DNA from: Drosophila persimilis
Taxonomy: Eukaryota > Arthropoda > Insecta > Diptera > Drosophilidae
Assembly: GCF_003286085.1 (NCBI RefSeq)
Contig: NW_020825313.1
Location: 2,976,001-3,040,000 of the forward strand
Reading direction: 5' to 3'
Length of the DNA stretch: 64,000 bases
In this document: positions 30,426 through 39,600 of the stretch, in pieces
How positions within the stretch are numbered: position 1 is the first letter of the stretch
Layout: each line of letters starts with the position of its first letter
Notes under the pieces: model-generated
What the model was told of the DNA's origin: nothing
Seen by the model: only the letters and a program-made list of their open reading frames with translations
Database searches by the model: none
Made by a program: the position numbers and the translations under genes

Positions 30426-32457
30426 CTATGTCTTTATAGTGGACCATGAAAACTCTTTTTTATACATTCCGTAGGCCAACCAGTATAAAAGATTAAAAAG
30501 CACAAATGACATCGGAAACGCAATGCGCGCGAAGCGGTCGATTAGCGAAACGCTGTTTACATAGCTTACGTTGTGACCTTGTTCAGTCTTTTCTGCAGCT
30601 GCGTCACGCTCACGCTGTTTTCGGAACTGGTCGTCACTCTTGAGGCAGAGCCATATCTGTCGCATACGCGAAATGACGGGGGGTTCCGTTTGCGTGGTTC
30701 GTTCCATGGTGGCTCCACGCGAGGAGGCCTTGGGAAAGATGTATTCATTAACAGAATGCAGCAGCAGATATATAAATATGTATGTATATATGAACTTACG
30801 GTAAAGATAGGACATGTGAGGGCATTCCGTTTACGAAAAGCAGTGTCATCTAGTGCTGTTGGTAATGATTCTGCAGATTCGAATTCAAGAGTGTCATTTT
30901 CCGAACAAACGCAAATATCATTCTGTGAGTTCATTTGCTCACTGGCCTCATCGCTACCATTATCTTCTATATCCTCGTCACTAACTTTTTTGTTGGCTTC
31001 AATGCCATGTGCTATGTTAGTTTTCCTGATATTTTCCAAGTGCTCTTCCAGACGTGGTATTTCGCCACTGCCAAGTTTAGTAAAATAATGAACACCCGCG
31101 AATTCTAGCAAAGTGGCTATGCAATAGAGAAAACTCATCAGAAGGAACCAGTCCAGGGCAGTTGCATATTTGACTTTTGGCAAGTCAGTCCGTGAGTCCA
31201 AACTAATGGTTGATAGTGTTAGAACTGCTGTTACACAGAGACCGACACGGTCGCTAGTGGCCTCACGATGTATCCAAAATGATACCCAAGACAATACCAC
31301 GATCAAAATGCAGGGCACATAAACCTTTAAAGTATTCATTGTTATATATATAGTATGTATAAACGTTAAAATACTAACTTGGATTAGAAAGTATCCGGTA
31401 TGACGTTTGAGGTTGAATGCTACTTGTAAAACTGAAAAGTCACCCTCTCGTCGTGTTGACGTGAAATTGCGGTGCATCATGCTAATGAGATCAAATTGGT
31501 TAAGAGTCATTCCGGGGACAAATGACACGGCATCATCTTGATCTTTCCATTCGTAAACTAGCTGTTGGTTCGTATAGCCATCTGAAATATTACAATTCTG
31601 GATAGGGCATTAAATAATATAAATGGAACTGGAAAAATATACTAACAGCTACCAAATATAAGGGGACACGATTGTCTATCCATCGGAAAATTTTTCAGCT
31701 CCATGGGACATGTGGCTTTAATGGTTAATCTAAAAGAAACAGTGTAGAAACATGGACATGAGCGATTATTATACTCGCTTGAAACGTAACTTACCTCATC
31801 GAATAGAGGATTCCGCCGTCTTGACCAAGTCGAAGTAATTTGTTTGGCACAGTAATTGTGTGTATATGAGAATGTTTTCCATTATAAAAGTAAGTGTCTG
31901 GTCGCCAGATTTTGTCTAGCATCTTAATGCTCAAGGATAAACTTTTAATTGGCCCCTCAAAACTCAACCGCTTATCTCGCCAATACTGTCTAAAATAGCA
32001 ATCCATTGAATATTCCATATCCCGCTCTGACACCGGACCCATACTACGTATAAGTATATTGGTTTGCACCACCGTAGGTATCCCCTTTCCATGTGTAGGA
32101 AGTTGTGACTGTTCATAGCGTTTGAGAAGGTTTTCCAAAATGTTAGAGATATTGCGGCTTAGAATATCAGTAGACACCAAGCGCGCCATTCTATTTCGAT
32201 TTGAAGATTGTGATTGGTTTTTTCCGTTCTCTTGAGGTAGACTTCGATGTTTACTAAATGTTACCGTAGCTGGTGGAGTCTGTTTTACACGAAAAGACTC
32301 GTAAATTCTGCTTGCCTTTAACTCGGTCGTTATGATTGGCGTGTTTCCTGGTACCTCAGATTTTATTATTGGAACTATAGAAAGCCCATTCGATTCTTTT
32401 AGAATCGGTATACTATGGCTGCAGTGCCATTCAAGTATACTTATGTATATTGAGAAT
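30426..32457 (-). CDS. CG8916: Cys-loop ligand-gated channel subunit (CG8916-like GABA-A/GRD family)
   Basis: Five coding exons in phase: 32457-31795, 31729-31647, 31581-31379, 31324-30800 and 30728-30426 (stop TAG at 30428-30426), about 591 codons without an internal stop. Introns are GT-AG and 54-71 nt. The first coding exon, with the start codon and probably most of the signal peptide, is not recognised. Visible features: ligand-binding domain, the Cys-loop [15 protein letters not shown] (exactly 13 residues between cysteines) coded by exon 31729-31647, TM1 ([18 protein letters not shown]), TM2 ([20 protein letters not shown]), TM3 ([20 protein letters not shown]), an acidic intracellular loop, TM4 ([19 protein letters not shown]). 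Residues before TM2 are TSDR, not the PAR of classical anion channels. The family call is firm; orthology to CG8916, as opposed to Grd, is from TM2/TM3 resemblance only. Confidence 0.85.
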
Positions 32458-33356
32458 CTGTGAAAATATTATATTATACCAAAAAACATTTATATGTACT
32501 CAGATTCTACAGCTCAAGTTCATTCGCAAAAACCTACAACGTATACATACAAGTTCTTATCGTTTAATCTTCTATGAAAATACCTCAAGAGCTCGTCGGT
32601 TCTCTTTTACATGATCTTATAATAAAAAAAAAAAAACAGAGAACTAAAATAAAATAAAAACATCCTCAAAAATATTTACCTTAAACTGTATAATATATTG
32701 ATAAACTCCTCCGAAATGGCTCTTCCGATTTTCGTAAAATTTTATGTGCTTATCGGTTAGGTGTGCGCATCGGGCAACATCCAGTTTTTATCCCGTTCAG
32801 GCCACTCTTCGGGTACCTATGTATATTCTTTTTTTTTTGATGTCTTTGTTGCTAAACTCCTCCGAAATGGCTCTACCGTGAAATTCGTGAATTTTTTTTT
32901 TTGCTTATCGCGCCAATCTGAGCCAATAGCAATTAATATAAATAGCCATCCAGTTTATTTGTGTTGTCTAAAGACGGACTAACCAAGAATATGGTACACT
33001 CTATTGCGCTGAGAGATTAATATGTATTGTTAAGTAATCTTATAATTGAATAGTAAATCTACTTATAGTAGATAATTATTATTACCGAACTAAAAAAATG
33101 TTTCCTAGTAGAAAAACAACGTTTGCCGGGTCAGCTAGTGCATGTATAAGATTCAACAAATTTTTGTTAGTAGTGCCTTATATATAAGTAAATCTTGTAG
33201 CACTAAGATAGAAGAACAAATATTTCTTTCACAGCCAAGTTGGCTTTTTCTAAGCCAATTCTCAAATAAGAAATCACAATCAGAGAAAGTGCATTGCTGA
33301 TAAAAAACTCCCTCTTTACAGTAAAGGTAAATCGGCTCGATGGTCGTCACAATCTT
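32458..33356. other. Upstream flank of the channel gene
   Basis: No exon or complete element could be assigned. 32458 is the 3' splice site of the first visible exon. Two ~60-bp related segments (AAACTCCTCCGAAATGGCTCT...GCTTATCG) lie at about 32703-32755 and 32855-32910. A GTTTGCCGGGTCAGCTAGTG motif at 33121-33140 resembles the terminus of a dispersed insect repeat, family not assigned. The missing first exon could be here or beyond. Confidence 0.4.
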
Positions 33357-33358
33357 AT

Positions 33359-33770
33359 GATACCCGATACTCAAAATGAGTATTGGGGCATATTTGTGGT
33401 GGATTTGTGGTAAAAGTGGATGTGTGTAACGTCCAGAAGGAAGCGTTCCGACCCAATAAAGTACATATATTCTTGATCAGAATCATTAGCCGAGTTGAAT
33501 GAGCCTTGTCTGTCTGTTCGTCCCTATGAGCGACTAGTGCTCTGAGACTATAAGAGCTAGAGCAACGATATTTTGTATCCAGATTTCTGTGATATGTCAC
33601 TGTTGCAAGGGTAAAACGCCTATCGTCCAGGCGTCATAATCTGAGCCGGAGCGTATCATTATTATAGCCAGAATGAAGAAAACAATTTCATTCTATCTCG
33701 CTCTATCTCTCTCTAACACACAGTTTCATGGCCGGCTTTGCCTATTGCTAAAAGTGAGCACCTAGATCTT
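33359..33770 (+). mobile_element. Mini-me type element (copy c), truncated
   Basis: Starts TACCCGATACTCAAAATGAG, with the TAAAGTACATATATTCTTGATCAG core and a short GTCTGTC tract. It loses most of the inner repeats and stops at about 33770, where a Gypsy-like LTR begins. Confidence 0.75.
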
Positions 33771-34069
33771 GTAACGTGCAACGATATATAAACTAGGGAT
33801 GGTCGAAGAACGGCTATGGCGGCAAGCTGTTATTTCAGCTCTAGCTCGTCGGTATTGAGGGGTGGTGGTCTTGCGCGAACCGTTCGATAACCGCTGCTGC
33901 AACGTCAGGTATAAGAAATTAAATACTAAGATTTAAACGTGCGGTCGACAAGAAAACGCTAAAATACTGAATCGGTAGATACAAGAATCCCTAATAGTTG
34001 GGATCACAGATGTCCTTGTGTCCCTCTTGAGCCCTCCCTACCAATGACCACTTCCTTGGGATCTTTTCA
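33771..34069 (-). repeat. 3' LTR of the Gypsy-like element (truncated)
   Basis: Aligns with 37675-37973 over its length (GTAACGTGCA...ATCTTTTCA) with scattered substitutions. The ~35-bp end seen in the other LTR (37640-37674) is missing, replaced by mini-me copy c. Confidence 0.8.
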
Positions 34070-34127
34070 GGGTCTCCCAGTGGCCACATTTTCATTCGGC
34101 TAAGCGGGCACCATCGTGAGTTCAGTT

Positions 34128-34405
34128 AATGGTGCTCTGCTGCATCACATACGCTACGTCGGCAGCCATACGCTAACGAAGACCGAAGCTAAATGGGTGC
34201 ACAGCCTAAATCGTACAGTGAAAACGACGAATGGTCCTTTGCTGCATCACATAGGCTCGCTTGGAAGCCATTCACTACTGACGATCGAAGAAACGGGTGT
34301 GCACAGCTTAAATCGTGCAGGAAGAGCGATGAATGGTCATCTGCTGGCTCACATATGCTCGCTACAGCGTAAAACGTATAGGACGAACGACGAAGGGTCC
34401 TCTGC
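34128..34405 (+). repeat. 102-bp tandem repeat, about 2.7 units
   Basis: AATGGT(C/G)(C/A)T(T/C)TGCTG marks unit starts at 34128, 34230 and 34332, exactly 102 bp apart; a degraded fourth start is near 34396. The period is divisible by three, and one plus-strand frame reads through as 34-residue units (NGxLLHHI...SLNR), but this lies in the antisense 3' region of the Gypsy-like element, so coding is doubtful. Confidence 0.8.
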
Positions 34406-34917
34406 TGCATCACTTGGGCCGCATACATTTGCAGGTCCTGGAGTGTTTAGTTTAATATCGCGTTGGAGGCTAACGCCTCATCTGTCTGCCAGTCCCAGCC
34501 AGCTGCGTACATCGGCTTACTTTGACGCAGCGGCGGTGCTTTTCTAGAGAATCCACTGGCCTCTATCCAGAGGCCTATACTCTTGCGTGCTGGAACTTCC
34601 AGTGGAAGCCTCCAGTTGATTATTCCACCACTTTGGGTCAATCTCGCGGAGTACGATGGGGCTAAGAACATACTGTCGTTAAAACCAATCTTCTACGGAT
34701 CTCTCCTCTCACTCACCAAACCTGTGTTCTCCCTGAGCTACAATAGAATATCTCAACAGGCACTGATTGTTTTCTTGTTATTTATTCCTCGAGCACACGC
34801 GGATGTTTTTCGATTTGTTTCCGAGAGCTGATCAAAGAGCGGCTCATTCGGCGGCCTGAACGTGGCGGACGAGGAAGTGCTTGGCCTGTCAAACTCTTTT
34901 GTCGCGAGGACTTCACC
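34406..34917. other. Internal Gypsy-like sequence, noncoding
   Basis: No pol motif recognised. It contains GAATCCACTGGCCTCTA(T/A)CCAGAGGCC (34548-34575), repeated at 38652-38680. Confidence 0.4.
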
Positions 34918-36017
34918 TTTTTATACCCGATACTCAAAATGAGTATTGGGGTATATTAGATTTGTGGTAAAAGTGGATGTGTGTAACGTCCAGAAGGCAT
35001 CGTTTCCGACCCCATAAAGTATATATATTCTTGATCAGCATCAATAGCCGAGTCGAGCCGAGTCCGTCCGTCCTTGCGTCTGTCCGTCCCTATCGGCGCC
35101 TAGTGCTTAAAGACTATAAGAGCTAGAGCAACGGCGTTTTATATCCGGACTTCTGTGATATGTCACCGCTACAAGTATATTTCAAAACTATGCCCCGCCC
35201 ACTTTCGCCCGCACATAGGGTGAAAATTTGTGGCATCCACAAATTCAAAGATACGAGAAAACTGAAAACGCAGAATCGTAGAGAATGACTATATCTTCTA
35301 GAGTGCAAAATCTGAACCAGATCGTATAATTATTATAGCCAGAATCAAGAAAACAATTTCATTCTTGCCCGCTCTGACTCTCTCTAACACACAGGTTTCT
35401 TGGTCGGTTTTGCCAATTGCAAAATATGAGTTCAAGGATCTCAGAACCTATAAGAGCCAGAGCAACCAAATTTGGTATCCACACTCCTGTGATATCGGTC
35501 CTTGACCGTTTTGAGTCACAATTTCGCCACACCCCCTTCCGCCCCCGCAAAGGACGAAAATCTGGGGCATCCACAAATCTCAGACACTATTAGGGCTAGA
35601 GTAACCAAATTTGGTATCCACACTTGTTTTAGATCTCACCATAGAACGTATATCTCAAAATTTCGCCTCACCCCATTCCGCCCCCACAAAGAACGAAAAT
35701 CTGTTGCATCCACAATATTGCAGATTCGGGAAAACTAAAAACGCACAATCATAGAGAATGACATATGGTCATAGATATCTATCCGCTTGCCGAATCAGAT
35801 CAGATCATTTTTATAGCCAAAAGGAACAAATCAATTTGCAGTGGCCACGCAGCGCCCGACGTCACGCTCAGACTGATTATCTGTCTCTCTCGAACGCACT
35901 CTTTGTCGTATCGTTTAATATTATCGGCGTTTGCCAGAGGAAAGCTATACTGACTAAGTATAGGGTATAAATGTAGAGTTGCGGTGTCCGCAGCAACTCA
36001 GAACGTTCCCCCTCGTT
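34918..36017 (+). mobile_element. DINE-1/mini-me type element (copy d)
   Basis: Full-length: TTTTTATACCCGATACTC start, core, short GTCY tract near 35065-35090, inner repeats, end GAACGTTCCCCCTCGTT. Inserted in the Gypsy-like element. Confidence 0.8.
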
Positions 36018-36466
36018 GTATTTCTATTCCCTGAACTCTCTTAGCGACCCTGGGCGGAACCCTACCTCACGCCTCATATGTTATGATCTGTCAAATCCCT
36101 TCTGATCACTTGTTTTAGTAACAAAACGTAACAGCTCCCAACTGGTCACAACAGAAAGTACCATCGAATAAGGCAAAATTTACATTTCTGGTCGCTTCAG
36201 GCGCCATTACAAAGCCCCCCTTCCAAATCAGACTAGGGTGGAACAGGGCGTGCCCTTGGCTGATCCCGCATGAATCGACTTTACTGACTTATCTCTTCAG
36301 TGTGATCATTCCCCAAAAACCGTCCCTGTAAGTCTTCCAAGGTGTAATATGCACTACCCACAAGCAAGTTTGGCGGCAATAGATTATAGAGTCGTGTTTG
36401 AGGGTCGGAATTAGAAAGGTCTCCGTTCTCTTTCGTTCTTCCTCATACTCTACTTTGGTGCGCAGG
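36018..36466. other. Internal Gypsy-like sequence, noncoding
   Basis: No domain seen. 36047-36185 (AACCCTACCTCACGCCTC...ACCATCGAATAAGG) recurs at 38692-38826, which shows that part of this element is present again outside its right LTR. Confidence 0.45.
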
Positions 36467-36670
36467 CTACCCACTATACTCAGGTTTTCCATCAGCTGTT
36501 TGGGCTTTGCCCTGAATCCGCTTGAAGGACACGTTATCTTCTATCAATTGTTTTGCTAACTTCCCTCCAATACAACTTATTGTTGCTCCGGAGTCTAGTA
36601 ACCCGTAAGCAGTTCTATCGAACAGCTGTACTGATATTAACGGGCGAGGGTCTCTAGGCATCCTTGACAA
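36467..36670 (-). pseudogene. Gypsy-like protease fragment
   Basis: A 67-codon frame with YGLLDSGATISCIGG, the retropepsin active-site motif (DSGA) of Ty3/Gypsy elements, and a following ETADGK-like stretch (here AQTADGKPE). The rest of pol is missing. Confidence 0.75.
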
Positions 36671-36979
36671 CGCACTATAATGTTCGTCTACGCCTCCTTA
36701 CTTTTTACAAGTAACAGCGGATACGCTTGCTCCTTCTCGATGACGGCGTACTGTGCTCGCTCAATCCTAAGTCCGTGTCTTTTTCGCGATGCGACAGCGG
36801 ACTGTGCTCGCTTGATTTCAAATCCGTTATAATTGTAGGGCACCAGATGGTACAGACTCGGTTAATCCGTGTTTGTCCCCTGATGACGAAGCACACTCGC
36901 CGCCTTGTGTTTGAACCACGACTTCGGTGTGCTGCTCTTGGAGTTTTTTGAACACTTGTCGCAGCTGGCTTTGTACGTG

Positions 36980-37435
36980 TTATGACTCCCCGCAGCCATA
37001 ACAGAATACCCTCTGGTCTGATACGCAGATCTGGTATCTATGTCCCACCTGGTGACAGTTCCAGCAACTTAAAGAAATAGCTTCTATTTCGTTATCCTCG
37101 TTATCGTTATCCATCCATTCGGAATCTCCACGAGGTTCGAAATCACTTCGTAGTTCGGGCACAATACGTTTGAAGGGAATGGACTTATCATAACTGTGCG
37201 TCAATTTGACGTTTTCTAGAAATACTTCAGGTCTGAGATTCTTTTTGAGCACCCGAACAAGCTTGCGTGCTGTCCATGGCTGCTCTAATTGGTCGGTGGG
37301 ACCCGACATTGCGTCGTAGAATGCATCGAAACTTTCGTTAACCTTTTTCTTGTGTTCATCCCCTGCATTTCCACTACCTGAACTGCCACAGCCCGTGCTT
37401 CCGTTTGTCTGAGTCTCCCTGCAATTAACTATCAA
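36980..37435 (-). pseudogene. Gypsy-like gag with zinc knuckles
   Basis: A 151-codon frame ending in a CCHC-type knuckle (CWNCHQVGHRYQIC) followed by CYGCG. The capsid-like part includes LVRVLKKNLRPE, similar to Ty3/Gypsy Gag. The 5' part up to the primer site (37436-37618) has no frame consistent with a complete Gag. Confidence 0.7.
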
Positions 37436-37618
37436 CCGTGGTCAGAAGGGAATATTCCTCTTCTGCTTCTGTTTTCCGAAACGATTGTAGTTCACAGAGA
37501 ATCTCATCCCGCGTTGGAATACCGAGCTTGCAATTGTTGGGACTTTACCAAAAATAACCGAACGCGGATTAACTATTTCTGCATGAGTCTCACTGAGCAA
37601 TTAACTCGTTCCTTGAGG

Positions 37619-37636
37619 CCCCACGTTGGGCGCCAT
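37619..37636 (-). promoter_or_regulatory. tRNA-Lys primer-binding site
   Basis: The plus strand reads CCCCACGTTGGGCGCCA, identical to the 3' end of Drosophila tRNA-Lys(CUU) including CCA as I know it. On the minus strand it lies four bases from the LTR end, as expected for a primer-binding site. It is not a tRNA gene because the rest of the cloverleaf is absent. Confidence 0.75.
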
Positions 37637-37639
37637 TTA

Positions 37640-37973
37640 TGATTTTATTTCTTATCATAATTATGATTCGAACTGTAACGTGCACTGATATATAAACGAG
37701 GGATGGTCGAAGAACGGCTATGGCGGCACGCTGTTATTTCGGCTCTAGCTCGTCGGATTTGGGGGGTGGTGGTCTTGCGCGAACCGTTCGATAACCACTG
37801 CTGCAACGTCAGGTATAAGAAATTAAATACTAAGATTTAAAAGTGCGGTTGACAAGAAAACGCTAAAATACTGAATCGGTAGATACAAGAATCCCTAATA
37901 GTTGGGATCACAGATGTCCTTGTGTCCCTCTTGAGCCCTCCCTTCCAATGACCACTTCCTTAGGATATTTTCA
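37640..37973 (-). repeat. 5' LTR of the Gypsy-like element
   Basis: 334 bp with TG...CA ends on either strand (TGATTTTATT ... ATTTTCA). It adjoins the tRNA-Lys primer site and aligns with 33771-34069. Confidence 0.8.
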
Positions 37974-38830
37974 GGGCCTACTCCTTTATCAAAGACATTA
38001 TAATCAAAATAACGGTATAACGGTATAACAGCATGGTGCTCCTTACATCCTATATATTCAAAATCGTTCCTAATTTTTTTTTTCAGGCTTCATGTGTTAA
38101 ACGTTTTATATTTGGGGTATATCGAGGCTTACATATACAAACTTAAATCGATGGAATTATATCGTAAATGGTAGAAAAGGCAGCTGTGAACTAGAATTTT
38201 CATTAGGTCATTAGGTTACATTTTACCAACGAGTTAATCCACTGAGCTTTAAATTTTCTTAATTCTACTAAATTTAGGGCAAACGCATGGCTTTAAGGCC
38301 GATAAACATGATCGTGTAAAAAAAAAGAGAGAGAAGAGCTGGAAGAGAATTCATAAAGGGCGTGCCCTAACAATATTCACAGTGGATGTCAATAAGTTTT
38401 TCTTTCCTGTCCCAAGAAGCTAGATGTGGCGTCTGTCTCGAAAGAATCGCAAACTCACATCAGGGTTATTCCCAGAAGGGGTGCTCTTTACAAACGTGTT
38501 TAACATTAGTTTTCCATCCTTTTCTTTTTCCACTAACATTTTTAAACATTAACTCGGTTGTGCAAGAGTTCCGGTTACCTCGAGTCACGATTACACAAAG
38601 CTGGCCTAACTTTGGCACGACAACACTCTAGGCTACACTTCGTTCTTATCGAGAATCCACTGGCCTCTAACCAGAGGCCTATACCTCTGGAACCCTACCT
38701 CATGCCTCTTATGTTGTGATCTGTCAAATCCCTACCGATCACCTCTGTTAGTAACAAAACGTACCACTAACCGGCTTGATTACAGCTCCCAACTGGTCAC
38801 AACAGAATTTACCATCGAATAAGGAAAAAA
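37974..38830. other. Unassigned region with a displaced Gypsy-like segment
   Basis: 37974-38640 shows no gene or element that I can name. 38650-38826 repeats pieces of the Gypsy-like interior (34548-34575 and 36047-36185) in the same orientation, probably a rearranged second copy. Confidence 0.4.
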
Positions 38831-39600
38831 GCTAGAGCAATCAAATTTGTTATCAACACTCCTGTGATATCGAACCTGCACAATGTTGTTTCAATTTACA
38901 ACTCAACCCGCAAATGTCCAGACTTTCTTTTAAGGTCTTAATATTTGGGTCCTTCGAGACTCTCCGTTGTTTCCCCCCTGCTGTAAGAGCACGGAGTTAA
39001 ACAAGCTCCTTTGAGACTGAACAAGTGTCTAGTTCACTGACAGCTAAAGTAGCAAAATAAAAAATTCTGATTACCCTCCTGTAGGAAAGAACAGAGTATA
39101 AAATAAATTAATTAAACGGAAGTTTCAATTAATAATTTGGAAAAATACGAGCTGTAAAAGCTGTATTTTCAATAGAAAGTATCTATAGTAACTAAAAAAG
39201 AATACCAAATTTTTCTCGACGGTGGCGTGTTTGAGGCCGAAACATCGAAAGAAAAAATATATAATCCGAAACATCCCAAAGTTCTTAATGGCCAGAAATT
39301 GAAAAAATACAATTGGCAAAATAGCTGTGACTGTGAAAAAATAAATAAATAAATTTGTTTTGTGTGTGCACAGTGTGCCAGCGACAATAAATGCAGCAAC
39401 CCCAGCGACAGGAGACATCATCATCAGCGATAGCGACTTCAGCAGCAGTGACATCAGCGATAGCGACTTCAGCAACAGCGGTATCAGAAGCAGTGGCTTC
39501 AGCAGCAAGAGTAACGACAACAGCAGAAGCAGAATTCATCAGCGAAATCTGATATTTTGAGTTGTTTTTTAAGCCTAATTAAGTAAAAAATTAAAGTAAG
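38831..39600. other. Mini-me scrap, then an unassigned AT-rich leader
   Basis: 38830-38885 matches a mini-me inner repeat (GCTAGAGCAA(T/C)CAAATTTG...CTCCTGTGATATCG). 38890-39370 is AT-rich without frames. 39371-39540 is a compositionally simple CAGCAGC/AGCGAC-rich tract. It may be the leader of the BEL element whose Gag-like start lies at 39601, but no LTR boundary could be fixed. Confidence 0.35.
39371..39540. repeat. Low-complexity AGC/GAC-rich tract
   Basis: Repeats of (T)CAGCGATAGCGACTTCAGCA-like units. The three-base periodicity makes long frames on both strands; none looks like a real protein. Confidence 0.6.

Larger units (their letters stand above)
33771..37973 (-). mobile_element. 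Gutted Ty3/Gypsy-like LTR retrotransposon
   Basis: A minus-strand element with two related LTRs (33771-34069, truncated at its left end; 37640-37973) and a primer-binding site complementary to tRNA-Lys next to the right LTR. Internal remnants: Gag (37435-36980) and protease (36670-36467). RT, RNase H and integrase are not recognisable. A mini-me (34918-36017) is inserted, and a 102-bp tandem repeat occupies 34128-34405. The clade within Ty3/Gypsy was not determined. Confidence 0.7.

Noticed and set aside
34116..34547. 143-aa plus-strand protein with 34-aa repeats
   Set aside because: Explained by a 102-bp tandem repeat in the antisense 3' region of a Gypsy-like element; no start context or known domain.
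37619..37636. tRNA-Lys gene
   Set aside because: Only the last 17 nt plus CCA match. CCA is not encoded in eukaryotic tRNA genes, and the LTR boundary is four bases away, so it is a primer-binding site.
39125..39540. Leu-rich 131-aa minus frame and Ser-rich plus frame
   Set aside because: Products of the AGC/GAC triplet-like low-complexity tract; no homology or start context.
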